A DNA stretch of 64,000 nt from JBBCJT01 sp037190665 (GTDB lineage: Bacteria > Pseudomonadota > Alphaproteobacteria > Acetobacterales > Acetobacteraceae): contig JBBCJT010000031.1 of the NCBI GenBank assembly GCA_037190665.1, positions 19,424 to 83,423 on the forward strand. Reading direction: 5' to 3'. Below, one piece after another: positions 42,381 through 50,503 of the stretch. The position numbers and the translations under genes are program-made. How positions within the stretch are numbered: the stretch's first letter is position 1; every line of letters begins with the position of its first letter. The notes under the pieces are model-generated. The model had not been told where the DNA came from, did no database searches, and worked only from the letters and a program-made list of their open reading frames with translations.

Positions 42381-43133
42381 TCAGGCCTGGAGCAGGGCGG
42401 CCGATTGCCGCGTGGGCGCGAGCGCGGTCGTGCCGTCGGCGGCCTGGGCGGTTGCGGGCGTTTCCGGCTCGCGGATCACGTAGCCCCGACCCCAGACCGT
42501 GGAGATCAGGTTGTCGCCGCCGGCATTGGTGAGCTTCTTGCGCAACTTGCAGATGAAGACGTCGATGATCTTGGCGTCCGGCTCGTCCATGCCGCCGTAG
42601 AGGTAGTTGAGGAAGTGGTCCTTGGTCAGCACGTGACCCTTCTTCAGGACCAGCGCCTCCAGGACCTGGAACTCCTTCTCCGTCAGCCGCACGGAGACGC
42701 CATCCACCCACACGTCCCGCGTGCCGAGATCCACGGTGAGGTTGCCCACCCGCACCTGGGAGGAGGCGAAGCCGCCGCTGCGGCGGATGATGGCCTGGAT
42801 GCGGGCGACCAGTTCGTGGTCGTCGTACCCGCCGGAGATCACGTCGTCGGCGCCGAGGTTGAGCGCCCGCGCCTTGATGGTGGAATTGGCGCTGCCGGCC
42901 AGCACCAGCACCGGCGTGGCATCGCGCCGCAGCCGCATCCGGCGCACGACATCGAGCCCGCTGATGTCCGGCAGCTCCAGCTCGAGCAGGACAAGGGAGA
43001 ATGCATAGGTTGAAAGGAGGTCCAGCGCCTCCTCGCCATCGGTCGCGAGCTCGGTTCCGATTCTGGCTGAGGAAAGCACGGACTGCAGGCCCCGCGCTGC
43101 CGCGGGATTGGACTTCACGAGAAGAACGCGCAT
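42381..43133 (-). CDS. CtrA-like response regulator with degenerate receiver (Glu at the phospho-site)
   Basis: The 250-residue protein aligns with CtrA, the alphaproteobacterial cell-cycle and flagellar master regulator. The DNA-binding half is well kept: LTEKEFQVLEALVLKKGHVLTKDHFLNYLYGGMDEPDAKIIDVFICKLRKKL ... VWGRGYVIREP. The receiver is not. The phospho-accepting Asp51 is Glu (LVLLELELPD; codon GAG at 42983-42981). The acidic pocket E-D-D near residues 7-9 is K-S-N. The conserved lysine near 104 is missing (ISGGYDDHE instead of x-TKPF). It therefore probably cannot be phosphorylated normally. D51E is known as a phosphomimetic in Caulobacter CtrA. The gene is divergent from the broken fliI gene. 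Confidence 0.9.
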   Translation of the reverse strand: MRVLLVKSNPAAARGLQSVLSSARIGTELATDGEEALDLLSTYAFSLVLLELELPDISGLDVVRRMRLRRDATPVLVLAGSANSTIKARALNLGADDVISGGYDDHELVARIQAIIRRSGGFASSQVRVGNLTVDLGTRDVWVDGVSVRLTEKEFQVLEALVLKKGHVLTKDHFLNYLYGGMDEPDAKIIDVFICKLRKKLTNAGGDNLISTVWGRGYVIREPETPATAQAADGTTALAPTRQSAALLQA

Positions 43134-43214
43134 CGAACCGCTCCGCTGATCGGAGTGGGATTTGGGATTTTTTTACGACGCGGCCGGACAATAGGAGAAC
43201 AACCGGAGGGAGTC

Positions 43215-44603
43215 ATGTCTCAAGTTTTGGTTGATCGGGATTCAACATCACAATTCTCGATGACGCCCCCAGGGTCGGTTGCAACCTTGAAGGATAGCGC
43301 CCGCGCGCTCAACCGGATTATGCCGGTGAGGGTGGCTGGATCGGTCTCGGGCGTCGCGGGCCCGCTGGTCCGGGTGGCCGGCCTGGGCGGGCTGGCCGCG
43401 ATCGGCGATCTGCTCGCTATCGAAACCGCGCCGGGGCAGACGGTTCCCGCGGAGATCGTCGGCCTGGACGAAAGGGTGGCGAGCGCCCTGCCGTTCGGCC
43501 CGGTGGCCGGCATCCGGCCGGGCGCGTGCGCCATGCGGTCCGGCGAGCCGATGCTCGCGGTCTCGGATCACTGGCTGGGGCGGGTGATCGACCCGCTCGG
43601 CCGCCCGCTGGACGGGCTGCCGCCGCCGCGGCCGGGGCCGGTCCTGCAATCGCTGCGCGCCCCGCCGCCGCCGGCGGCCCAGCGCAAGCGGCTGGGCGGG
43701 CTGTTCACGCTGGGCGTCCGCGTGCTCGACGCCTTCGTGCCCTGCCGGATCGGCCAACGCCGCGCGGTCTTCGCCGGGTCGGGCGGGGGCTAGTCCACGC
43801 TGCTGGCCGCGCTGGCGCGGGAGGCGTCCGCCGACGTGATCGTGGTGGGACTGGTGGGCGAGCGCGGCCGCGAGTTGCGCGAGTTCGTGGAGGACGCGCT
43901 GTCCCCCGCCGCGCGGGCGCGGAGCGTCATCGTCACCGCCACCTCCGACCAGCCGGCGCCGCTGCGGCGGGCCTGCCCGGACGCGGCCATGGCGGTCGCC
44001 GAACATTTCCGCGACCGTGGCCGGCACGTGCTGCTGATCCTCGACAGCATCACCCGTGCCTGCCACGCGCTGCGGGAGGTCGGCCTGTCGCTCGGCGAGC
44101 CGCCATCGCTCCGCGGCTATACGCCCGGCGTGTTCTCCGAGCTGCCACGTCTGCTGGAGCGGGCGGGGCCCGGACCGGAAGGCGCGGGCGACATCACCGC
44201 GCTGGTCTCGGTGCTGGTCGAGTCCGACGACGTCCAGGACCCGGTCGCGGACTTCATCCGCGGCATCGTCGACGGCCACGTAGTCATGGACCGACGCATC
44301 GCAGAAGCCGGGCTGTTCCCGGCCATCGACGTGCTGCGCTCCCTCTCGCGCGGCAGCGAAGCGGCCCTGCCGCCGCTTGCGAGGGACACGGTGCGCCGTG
44401 CGCGGCGGCTGTTGTCGGCCTGGGAGCGTGTCGCCGATCTGGTGCGCATGGGGGCCTACCGCGCCGGCGCCGACCCGGAGGTGGACGCCGCGATCGCGGC
44501 CCGGCCCGCCCTCGAACGGTTCCTCGCCCAGGAACGCGGCGAGCCGCCCGGCGAACGGATCTTCGACCAGCTCGCCGCGTGCCTGCCCGAGGAGGCTCCG
44601 TAG
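43215..44603 (+). pseudogene. fliI: Flagellar ATPase FliI with an in-frame amber stop at the Walker A lysine codon
   Basis: FliI energises flagellar type III export. The frame is intact over 462 sense and stop codons except for one TAG at 43791-43793 (codon 193). The text around it reads VFAGSGGG-stop-STLLAAL, where relatives have G-x-G-K-S-T-L, so AAG probably became TAG. Everything after is conserved: VIVVGLVGERGRELREF, HVLLILDSITRACHALREVGLSLGEPPSLRGYTPGVF, ITALVSVLVESDD and FPAIDVLRSLSR. GGAGGG lies four bases before ATG 43215. A restart after the stop would lack the ATP-binding loop. Either the gene is dead, the stop is read through, or it is a sequencing error. Confidence 0.85.
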
Positions 44604-44750
44604 GCAAGGGTAAGTCCGGAACACGGACGGGCGCGGGCGGGGCAGGGGCCGGCCATGCCTCGCCGGACGGCAGCGGGGCCGTCCGCCCAGTGGAATGTCA
44701 TGCGGCGGCTCTGGCCACCTCGGCGCCATCGGCGCAGTTAGCGCCGCAGC

Positions 44751-45914
44751 ATGACCGTTCCGCCCCCGCCCGCCTTCTCCGTCACCCTGCTTGCGCTCGC
44801 CGGCTTCCTCTCCGGCATGGGCATCCGCGCCACCGATGCGCTGCTGCCGGTGATCGCGGCGGATTTCGACATCTCCGTCGCCGCCGCCGGCATCACGGTC
44901 GCGGCCTTCACCCTGCCGTACGGGCTGATGCAGGTGGTGTTCGGCCCGCTCGGCGACCGGTTCGGCAAGGTGCGGGTGATCGCCTGGGCGCTCACCGCCT
45001 ACGCGGTCACCACGCTCGCCTGCGCGGCCGCCGGGTCGCTGTCGCAGCTCGTCGTCCTGCGCGCCTTCGCGGGCGGGGCGGCGGGCGGACTGATCCCGCT
45101 GGGCATGGCGCATATCGGCGACATGGTGCCCTACCAGCACCGGCAGGCGACGATCGGCCGCTTCCTCACCGGCATGGTGATGGCGCAGCTTCTCTCCGGC
45201 CCGCTCGGCGGCATCTTCGGCGACACGCTGGGCTGGCGGGGCCTGTTCGTGCTGCTGGGCGTCGCAGCACTCGCCGCCGCCGTCGTGCTTCTCCGCAGCG
45301 CCCGCGCCCCGGTGGCGGTGCCGCAGGGCGGCGGCTTCGGGCTGGCCCGCTTCATCGAGCTGTTCCGCCGGCCGGAGGGGCGGCTGGTCACGCTGTCGGC
45401 GTTCGTGGACGGGTTCCTGCTGTTCGGCTCCTTCGCCTATCTCGGGGCCTATCTGCGCGAGGCGTTCCTCCTGCCCTACACCCATGTCGGACTGATCCTC
45501 TCCGCCTTCGGCCTCGGCAGCCTGGTCTACACGCGGCTGGCCGGCTGGCTGGTCCGCGGGCTGGGGGAGGCGCGGATGCTGCTGCTGGGCGGGCTGCTGC
45601 TGACGGTCTGCCTCTCCGCCACGGTGCTGGTGCCGGACTGGCGCTGGTTCGTGCTGGTGCAGTTCGCCCTCGGGCTCGGCTTCTTCATGTTTCACGGCGT
45701 GCTGCAGGCCCGCGCGACGGAGGCGATGCCGGAAGCGCGCGCCACCGCGGTGTCCGGCTTCGCGATGATGCTGTTTCTCGGTCAGGCCGCCGGCGCGCTG
45801 ATCATCGGCTTCATCATCGCGCATGCGGGCTGGCAAACGGCCTATCTCGCCTGGGCGGCGGGGATACTGGCCCTTTCGGTGGTGCTGCGGGGGCTTCTCC
45901 GGCGCCGCGCGTAG
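44751..45914 (+). CDS. Major facilitator superfamily transporter
   Basis: The 387-residue protein has 12 likely transmembrane helices. The MFS motif between helices 2 and 3 is present (FGPLGDRFGKVRVIAWAL, residues 64-81). RAFAGGAAGGLIPLGMAHIGDMVP is typical of drug- or metabolite-efflux MFS proteins. It begins with ATG at 44751 and a short cytoplasmic N-terminus. It stands alone, 147 bases after the fliI remnant and 130 bases before argG on the same strand. The substrate is not inferable. Confidence 0.85.
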   Translation: MTVPPPPAFSVTLLALAGFLSGMGIRATDALLPVIAADFDISVAAAGITVAAFTLPYGLMQVVFGPLGDRFGKVRVIAWALTAYAVTTLACAAAGSLSQLVVLRAFAGGAAGGLIPLGMAHIGDMVPYQHRQATIGRFLTGMVMAQLLSGPLGGIFGDTLGWRGLFVLLGVAALAAAVVLLRSARAPVAVPQGGGFGLARFIELFRRPEGRLVTLSAFVDGFLLFGSFAYLGAYLREAFLLPYTHVGLILSAFGLGSLVYTRLAGWLVRGLGEARMLLLGGLLLTVCLSATVLVPDWRWFVLVQFALGLGFFMFHGVLQARATEAMPEARATAVSGFAMMLFLGQAAGALIIGFIIAHAGWQTAYLAWAAGILALSVVLRGLLRRRA

Positions 45915-46044
45915 GTTCCCGCCGGGATCGGCCGGCCCGGCCATAACCGGCTGGCTGCCCTTACCCCGCGCGGCCTTGCCGTGCTCCGGGCGCCCTGTTA
46001 CGCCCCGCCCATTCCATTCCGTTTTCGGGGGAGATCGGCGCGAA

Positions 46045-47280
46045 ATGCGCGTGAAGGACGTGAAGAAGGTCGTGCTTGCCTATTCGGGCGGGCTGGACAC
46101 CAGCGTGATCCTGAAGTGGCTGCAGACGACCTACCGCTGCGAGGTCGTCACCTTCACCGCCGATCTCGGCCAGGGCGAGGAGCTGGGCCCGGCGCGGGAG
46201 AAGGCGAAGCTGCTCGGCATCCGTGACGAGAACATCTTCATGGACGACCTGCGCGAGACGTTCGTGAAGGACTTCGTCTTCCCGATGTTCCGCGCCAACG
46301 CGCTGTACGAGGGGATGTACCTGCTGGGCACGTCCATCGCCCGGCCGCTCATTTCCCAGCGCCAGATCGAGATCGCCGAGCAGGTGGGCGCAGATGCCGT
46401 CGCCCACGGCGCGACCGGCAAGGGCAACGATCAGGTCCGCTTCGAGCTGAGCTACTACGCGCTGAAGCCGGACGTGAAGGTGATCGCGCCGTGGCGCGAA
46501 TGGGACCTGACCTCGCGCACGAAGCTGCTGGAATTCGCCGAGCAGCACCAGATCCCCATCGCCAAGGACAAGCGCGGCGAGGCGCCGTTCAGCGTCGATG
46601 CCAACCTTCTGCACAGCAGCTCCGAGGGCAAGATCCTGGAGGATCCCTGGGTGGAGCCGGACGAGATGGTCTGGCAGCGCACCATCCGCCCCGAGGACGC
46701 GCCCGACACGGCGACCGAGATCACCGTCGAGTTCGAGCACGGCGATGCGGTCGGCATCAACGGCGAGCGTCTGTCGCCGGCGACGCTGCTGACGAGGCTC
46801 AACGCGCTCGGCAAGGAGAACGGCATCGGCCGGCTTGACCTCGTCGAGAACCGCTTCGTCGGCATGAAGTCCCGCGGCTGCTACGAGACCCCGGGCGGCA
46901 CCATCCTTTACGTGGCGCACCGCGCGATGGAGAGCATCACGCTCGACCGCGAGGCGGCGCATCTGAAGGACAGCCTGATGCCGCGCTATGCGGAGCTGAT
47001 CTACAACGGCTTCTGGTTCGCCCCGGAACGGCGGATGATCCAGGCCGCGGTGGATGCGTCGCAGGCGAGCGTGACCGGCACGGTGCGGATGAAGCTCTAC
47101 AAGGGCAACACCATCGTCACCGGCCGCGAGTCCCCGAACAGCCTCTACTCGATGAAGCACGTGACGTTCGAGGACGACCAGGGCGCCTATGACCAGTTCG
47201 ACGCCCAGGGCTTCATCAAGCTGAACGCGCTGCGGCTGCGGCTGGGCGGGATGGCCGGCCGTCGCGGCGGGGCGCTGTAA
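46045..47280 (+). CDS. argG: Argininosuccinate synthase
   Basis: This 411-residue enzyme joins citrulline and aspartate with ATP to give argininosuccinate in arginine synthesis. KVVLAYSGGLDTSVILKWL (residues 8-26) is the P-loop-like ATP pyrophosphatase motif, GATGKGNDQVRFEL a family signature, and the substrate-binding segments SVDANLLHSSSEGKILEDPW and KSRGCYETPGGTIL follow. Length and order match type 1 bacterial ArgG. ATG 46045 is right at the conserved N-terminus, with GGGGGAG upstream. No other arginine gene is adjacent. Confidence 0.97.
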   Translation: MRVKDVKKVVLAYSGGLDTSVILKWLQTTYRCEVVTFTADLGQGEELGPAREKAKLLGIRDENIFMDDLRETFVKDFVFPMFRANALYEGMYLLGTSIARPLISQRQIEIAEQVGADAVAHGATGKGNDQVRFELSYYALKPDVKVIAPWREWDLTSRTKLLEFAEQHQIPIAKDKRGEAPFSVDANLLHSSSEGKILEDPWVEPDEMVWQRTIRPEDAPDTATEITVEFEHGDAVGINGERLSPATLLTRLNALGKENGIGRLDLVENRFVGMKSRGCYETPGGTILYVAHRAMESITLDREAAHLKDSLMPRYAELIYNGFWFAPERRMIQAAVDASQASVTGTVRMKLYKGNTIVTGRESPNSLYSMKHVTFEDDQGAYDQFDAQGFIKLNALRLRLGGMAGRRGGAL

Positions 47281-47287
47281 CCGCCCC

Positions 47288-48064
47288 ATGACCAATGGCG
47301 ACATGCGCTCGCGGCTTCGCGAGCTGTATGTCGCCAACACGCCCCGCGCCCGCCGCTTCCGCTACGGGCTGCTGATGCTGGACGCCATCAACCTCGCCTG
47401 GATCGTGACGGCGTCCTTCATGCACGGAAAGCCGGTCGTGATCGCGATCGACGTGCTGCTCGGCCTGATCCTGGCGGGCGAGTTCGCCATGCGGATGAAG
47501 GCCTGGGGCAAGCACTGGCGCATCGTGCTGCACCCGCTGCAGATCGCCGACATCATCGCCATCCTGTCGCTGCTGCTCGCCCCCATCGCGGGTGAGGCGC
47601 TCGCTTTCCTGCGCGTGCTGCGCACGCTGCGGCTGCTGCATTCGGTGCGGCTGATCGCGAGCCTGCGCAGCGACCTGCCCTTCTTCCGCCGCAACGAGGA
47701 AGCCACGCTCGCCGCGGCACAGCTCGGCGTGTTCCTCATCATCATGAGCGGCGTGGTGCTGGAGACGCAGCGCGACGACAACGGCGAGATCCACAACTAT
47801 CTCGACGCGCTGTACTTCACCGTCACCACGCTCACGACCACCGGCTTCGGCGACATCACGCTGACCGGGCCGTTCGGCCGCGTGCTGACGGTTGTGATCA
47901 TGCTCGCCGGCGTCACGCTGTTCCTGCGCCTCGCGCAGACACTGATCCGGCCGAAGAAGATCCGCTTCATGTGCCCGTCCTGCGGCTTGCAGCGGCATGA
48001 GCCGGACGCGGTGCACTGCAAGGCCTGCGGCGTGGTGCTGAACATCCCGGACGACGGATCGTGA
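47288..48064 (+). CDS. Voltage-gated potassium channel-like protein with C-terminal zinc ribbon
   Basis: The 258-residue protein has S1-S4-like helices (residues 25-125). The S4-like stretch FLRVLRTLRLLHSVRLIASLR carries regularly spaced arginines. A pore loop ALYFTVTTLTTTGFGDITLTG follows between two helices. The selectivity filter is T-T-G-F-G rather than the commoner T-V-G-Y-G. The C-terminus FMCPSCGLQRHEPDAVHCKACGVVLNIPD has two C-x2-C pairs that look like a zinc ribbon, an uncommon addition to a K+ channel. It starts seven bases after argG and its stop overlaps the following GTG. Conductance and gating cannot be judged. Confidence 0.85.
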   Translation: MTNGDMRSRLRELYVANTPRARRFRYGLLMLDAINLAWIVTASFMHGKPVVIAIDVLLGLILAGEFAMRMKAWGKHWRIVLHPLQIADIIAILSLLLAPIAGEALAFLRVLRTLRLLHSVRLIASLRSDLPFFRRNEEATLAAAQLGVFLIIMSGVVLETQRDDNGEIHNYLDALYFTVTTLTTTGFGDITLTGPFGRVLTVVIMLAGVTLFLRLAQTLIRPKKIRFMCPSCGLQRHEPDAVHCKACGVVLNIPDDGS

Positions 48065-48495
48065 CGCCGGTGATCCGCCCGGCCGCGCCGGGTGATGTCG
48101 CGGCCATCGCGGAGCTGCTGATGGCGCTGACGGGCGAGCCGTTCAGCACGGCGCAGGCGGCGGAGCGGCTTGCCGCCGTGACCGCGACCGGCGTGGATGC
48201 GGTGTTCCTGGCGGAGCACGAAGGGCGGATCGTCGGCCTCGCCGCGCTGCACTGGGCGCCGCAGCTGCATCGCCCGGCGCTGGGTGCGCGGGTGCTGGCG
48301 CTGGTGGTGGCGGACGGGCTGCGCGGCGGCGGCATCGGTGCGGCGCTGCTCGATCACTGCGAGGCGCATGCGCGCGCGCAGGGCTGCGGTTTCATGGAGA
48401 TCACCAGCGACCGCGTCCGTACCGATACGCACCGCTTCTATGCGCGGCAGGGCTACGAGGCCACGTCCCTGAGGTTCCGCAAGAAGCTCGGCTGA
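48061..48495 (+). CDS. GNAT-family N-acetyltransferase
   Basis: The 144-residue protein has the GNAT fold signature. IRPAAPGDVAAIAELLMALTG is strand 1/helix 1, VFLAEHEGRIVGLAALHW strand 2-3, and ARVLALVVADGLRGGGIGAALLDHCEAHARAQGC includes the acetyl-CoA-binding R-G-x-G-I-G-x-x-L loop (Q/R-x-x-G-x-G/A). The C-terminal DTHRFYARQGYEATSLRFRKKL is typical. It takes acetyl from acetyl-CoA to an amine. GTG 48061 overlaps the channel gene's TGA (GTGA), so the two are co-translated. The substrate is unknown. Confidence 0.88.
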   Translation: MTPVIRPAAPGDVAAIAELLMALTGEPFSTAQAAERLAAVTATGVDAVFLAEHEGRIVGLAALHWAPQLHRPALGARVLALVVADGLRGGGIGAALLDHCEAHARAQGCGFMEITSDRVRTDTHRFYARQGYEATSLRFRKKLG

Positions 48496-48668
48496 TACCG
48501 CCGAGCCCTTCTCGTCGGCATCCGCAGGGGGTTGGGCCAGCGCCCGCCGGCTCCCGCCTGCGGGTGCGCCGCGGAGCTCAGTCAGCCGAAAGCTGGCCGG
48601 TATGAGAGCACGCCGTGTCCGGCCGCGTCCGGGACAGGCGGCAGATGTGTCACGAGGGCGAAACGGGC

Positions 48669-48709
48669 TTGACCGGGGCTGTCGGCAGATTAATCATAAT
48701 GTCATGACA
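48669..48709 (+). promoter_or_regulatory. Candidate promoter and palindromic operator of the UTRA regulator gene
   Basis: TTGACC (48669-48674) and CATAAT (48695-48700) resemble -35 and -10 elements but are 20 bases apart, longer than ideal. A perfect 10-base palindrome TGTCATGACA (48700-48709) covers the start codon at 48704. GntR-family regulators often bind such short palindromes and repress themselves. Confidence 0.4.
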
Positions 48710-49483
48710 ATTCGGGCCCCGCTGGCATTCGCCCCCGCTGACCCCGCCGTGACCCCTCGCAGCCAGGAACTGATCCCCCTCTACCGCCAGATCTCGGACG
48801 ACCTGCTCGCCGCGATCGCGCACCAGGGCCTGAAACCCGGTGATGCCCTTCCCACCGAGGGCGAGCTGTGCCGCACCTATGGCGTCAGCCGGATCACCAT
48901 CCGCAAGGCGCTGGACGAACTGGTGGCGCGCCATCTGATCGTGCGGCGGCGCGGCTCCGGCACGTTCATCAGCGATGCTGACCGCATGGCGAAATCCGTA
49001 TCGCTCACCGGCTTCATCGACGATGTGCTGATGCTGAACCGCATGCAGGTGCTTGCGGAGGGCAAGGCGCGCCTGCCCGCGCATGTCGCCAGCTTCACCC
49101 GGCTCGATCCGGAAGTGCTGTTCCGGCACATCGTCGGGCTGAACCACATCAACGAAGGCGAGCCCATCGTCCATATCGCCTTCTGGTTCCCGCCCGCCGT
49201 CGCGCCGCATGTCACCGTGGCCGATGTCGCCGGGCCGCTGCCGACGATCCGGCACATCGAACAGCATCACCCGCACCGCCTCGACCACGCGCGCCAGCGC
49301 ATGGATGCGGTCGCCGCCACCCCGGTCATCGCGGCCGCGCTCGGCATCGCGCCGGGCACGCCGGTGCTGCGGGCGCTGCGCGCCTACAGCGACACCGAAG
49401 GCGCGCCGATGGAGATCTTCGAGGCCCATTACCACCCGGACCGTTACGAGTTCGCCGCCACGCTCTTCCCCCGACAAGGCTGA
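48704..49483 (+). CDS. GntR-family transcriptional regulator, HutC/UTRA type
   Basis: This 259-residue regulator has a GntR winged helix near residues 24-90 (PLYRQISDDLLAAIAHQGLKPGDALPTEGELCRTYGVSRITIRKALDELVARHLIVRRRGSGTFI). A UTRA ligand-binding domain follows (EVLFRHIVGLNHINEGEPIVHIAFWFP ... APMEIFEAHYHPDRYEFAATL). It stands immediately before the Bug-type solute receptor and DUF1028 genes, which are its likely targets. The start codon lies inside a palindrome TGTCATGACA, suggesting autoregulation. The effector is unknown; it could be a carboxylate taken up by the neighbouring system. Confidence 0.9.
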   Translation: MTIRAPLAFAPADPAVTPRSQELIPLYRQISDDLLAAIAHQGLKPGDALPTEGELCRTYGVSRITIRKALDELVARHLIVRRRGSGTFISDADRMAKSVSLTGFIDDVLMLNRMQVLAEGKARLPAHVASFTRLDPEVLFRHIVGLNHINEGEPIVHIAFWFPPAVAPHVTVADVAGPLPTIRHIEQHHPHRLDHARQRMDAVAATPVIAAALGIAPGTPVLRALRAYSDTEGAPMEIFEAHYHPDRYEFAATLFPRQG

Positions 49484-49507
49484 CCCAAACCCACGGAGAC
49501 CACCGCG

Positions 49508-50485
49508 ATGGCACGCTTTCCGCGCCGATCGGCCCTTCTGCTGCCAGGGCTGGCTTTCGTTCCGCAGCGTGCCGAAGCACAGGGCGGCTGGCCGCAGCGG
49601 CCGGTGATCCTGGTCAGCCCCTGGCCCCCCGGCGGCAGCAACGACACGTTCAGCCGCCTGATCGCGACGCGCCTCGCGGCCGTCTTGGGCCAGCCGATGG
49701 TGGTGGAGAACCGGCCCGGTGCCACGGGGACCATCGGGGTGGGTCAGGTCGCGCGCGCCGCGCCCGATGGCTACACGCTGGTGATGGGCAGTTCGCCCAC
49801 GCATGCGACCGCGCGCGCGATCTATCCGCAGCTTCCCTACGATCCGGTGCGCGACTTCGCGCCCGTCACCATGGTGGCGACGGTGCAGAACGTGCTGATC
49901 GTCCACCCGTCGATGCCCGCGCGCAACGTGCAGGAGCTGATCGCGCTGGCGAAGGCGCAGCCCGGCAAGCTCACCTTCAGCTCCTCCGGCAACGGCAGCT
50001 CGCAGCATCTGTCGGGCGAGATGTTCAAGGTGATGACCGGCACCGACCTGCTGCACGTGCCCTATCGCGGGGCGGCGCCGGCGGTGGCGGACATCGTCGC
50101 CGGCCATATCAGCCTCGGCTTCCACAACATGCCGGACGTGGTGAGTCTGGCGCGCGAGGGGCAGGTGCGTGCGCTCGCCGTCACCGGGGAACATCGCGCG
50201 GCCGCGATGGCCGATACGCCGACCATCGCGGAGTCGGGCGTGCCCGGCTATTCGGCGACGGTGTGGTTCGGCGTCTTCGCGCCCGCCGGCACGCCGCGCC
50301 CGATCATCGACCGGCTGCACGCCGAGATCGTCAAGGCGATCACCGACCATGAGATCAAGTCGCGGCTGGATGCCCTCGGCAACGAGGTGTCCGGCCTCGG
50401 CCCCGACGACTTCGCCGCCTTCGTGCGGGCGGAAGTGACGCGCTGGGGCGACATCGTCCGCCGCGCCGGCGTGACTGCAAACTGA
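49508..50485 (+). CDS. Bug-family tripartite tricarboxylate transporter receptor
   Basis: The 325-residue periplasmic protein has a short signal sequence (MARFPRRSALLLPGLAFVPQRAEA, residues 1-24). The Bug (TctC) pattern then follows: RPVILVSPWPPGGSNDTFSRLIATRLAAVLGQPMVVENRPGATGTIG and FSSSGNGSSQHLSGEMFKVMTGTDLLHVPYRGAAPAVADIVAGHISLGF. Bug proteins bind carboxylates for TctAB permeases or act as sensors. No tctA/tctB genes are nearby, which is common for orphan Bug receptors of this lineage. It is 24 bases after the UTRA regulator gene and 18 before the DUF1028 gene, so one operon is probable. Confidence 0.92.
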   Translation: MARFPRRSALLLPGLAFVPQRAEAQGGWPQRPVILVSPWPPGGSNDTFSRLIATRLAAVLGQPMVVENRPGATGTIGVGQVARAAPDGYTLVMGSSPTHATARAIYPQLPYDPVRDFAPVTMVATVQNVLIVHPSMPARNVQELIALAKAQPGKLTFSSSGNGSSQHLSGEMFKVMTGTDLLHVPYRGAAPAVADIVAGHISLGFHNMPDVVSLAREGQVRALAVTGEHRAAAMADTPTIAESGVPGYSATVWFGVFAPAGTPRPIIDRLHAEIVKAITDHEIKSRLDALGNEVSGLGPDDFAAFVRAEVTRWGDIVRRAGVTAN

Positions 50486-50503
50486 GAAAAAGGAAACGAA
50501 CGA

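Noticed and set aside
43134..43214. Hairpin CTCCG-CTGAT-CGGAG plus T-run as a terminator
   Set aside because: The T-run is 10 or more bases away from a weak five-pair stem, and the gap lies between divergent starts where promoters are expected.
43836..44603. A separate small gene starting after the fliI stop
   Set aside because: It continues FliI in the same frame and lacks the ATP-binding loop, so it is the 3' half of the interrupted gene rather than an independent gene.
43248..45944. Long open frames on both strands over fliI and the MFS gene
   Set aside because: They are Arg/Ala/Gly-rich and match no domain; the FliI and MFS frames explain the region.
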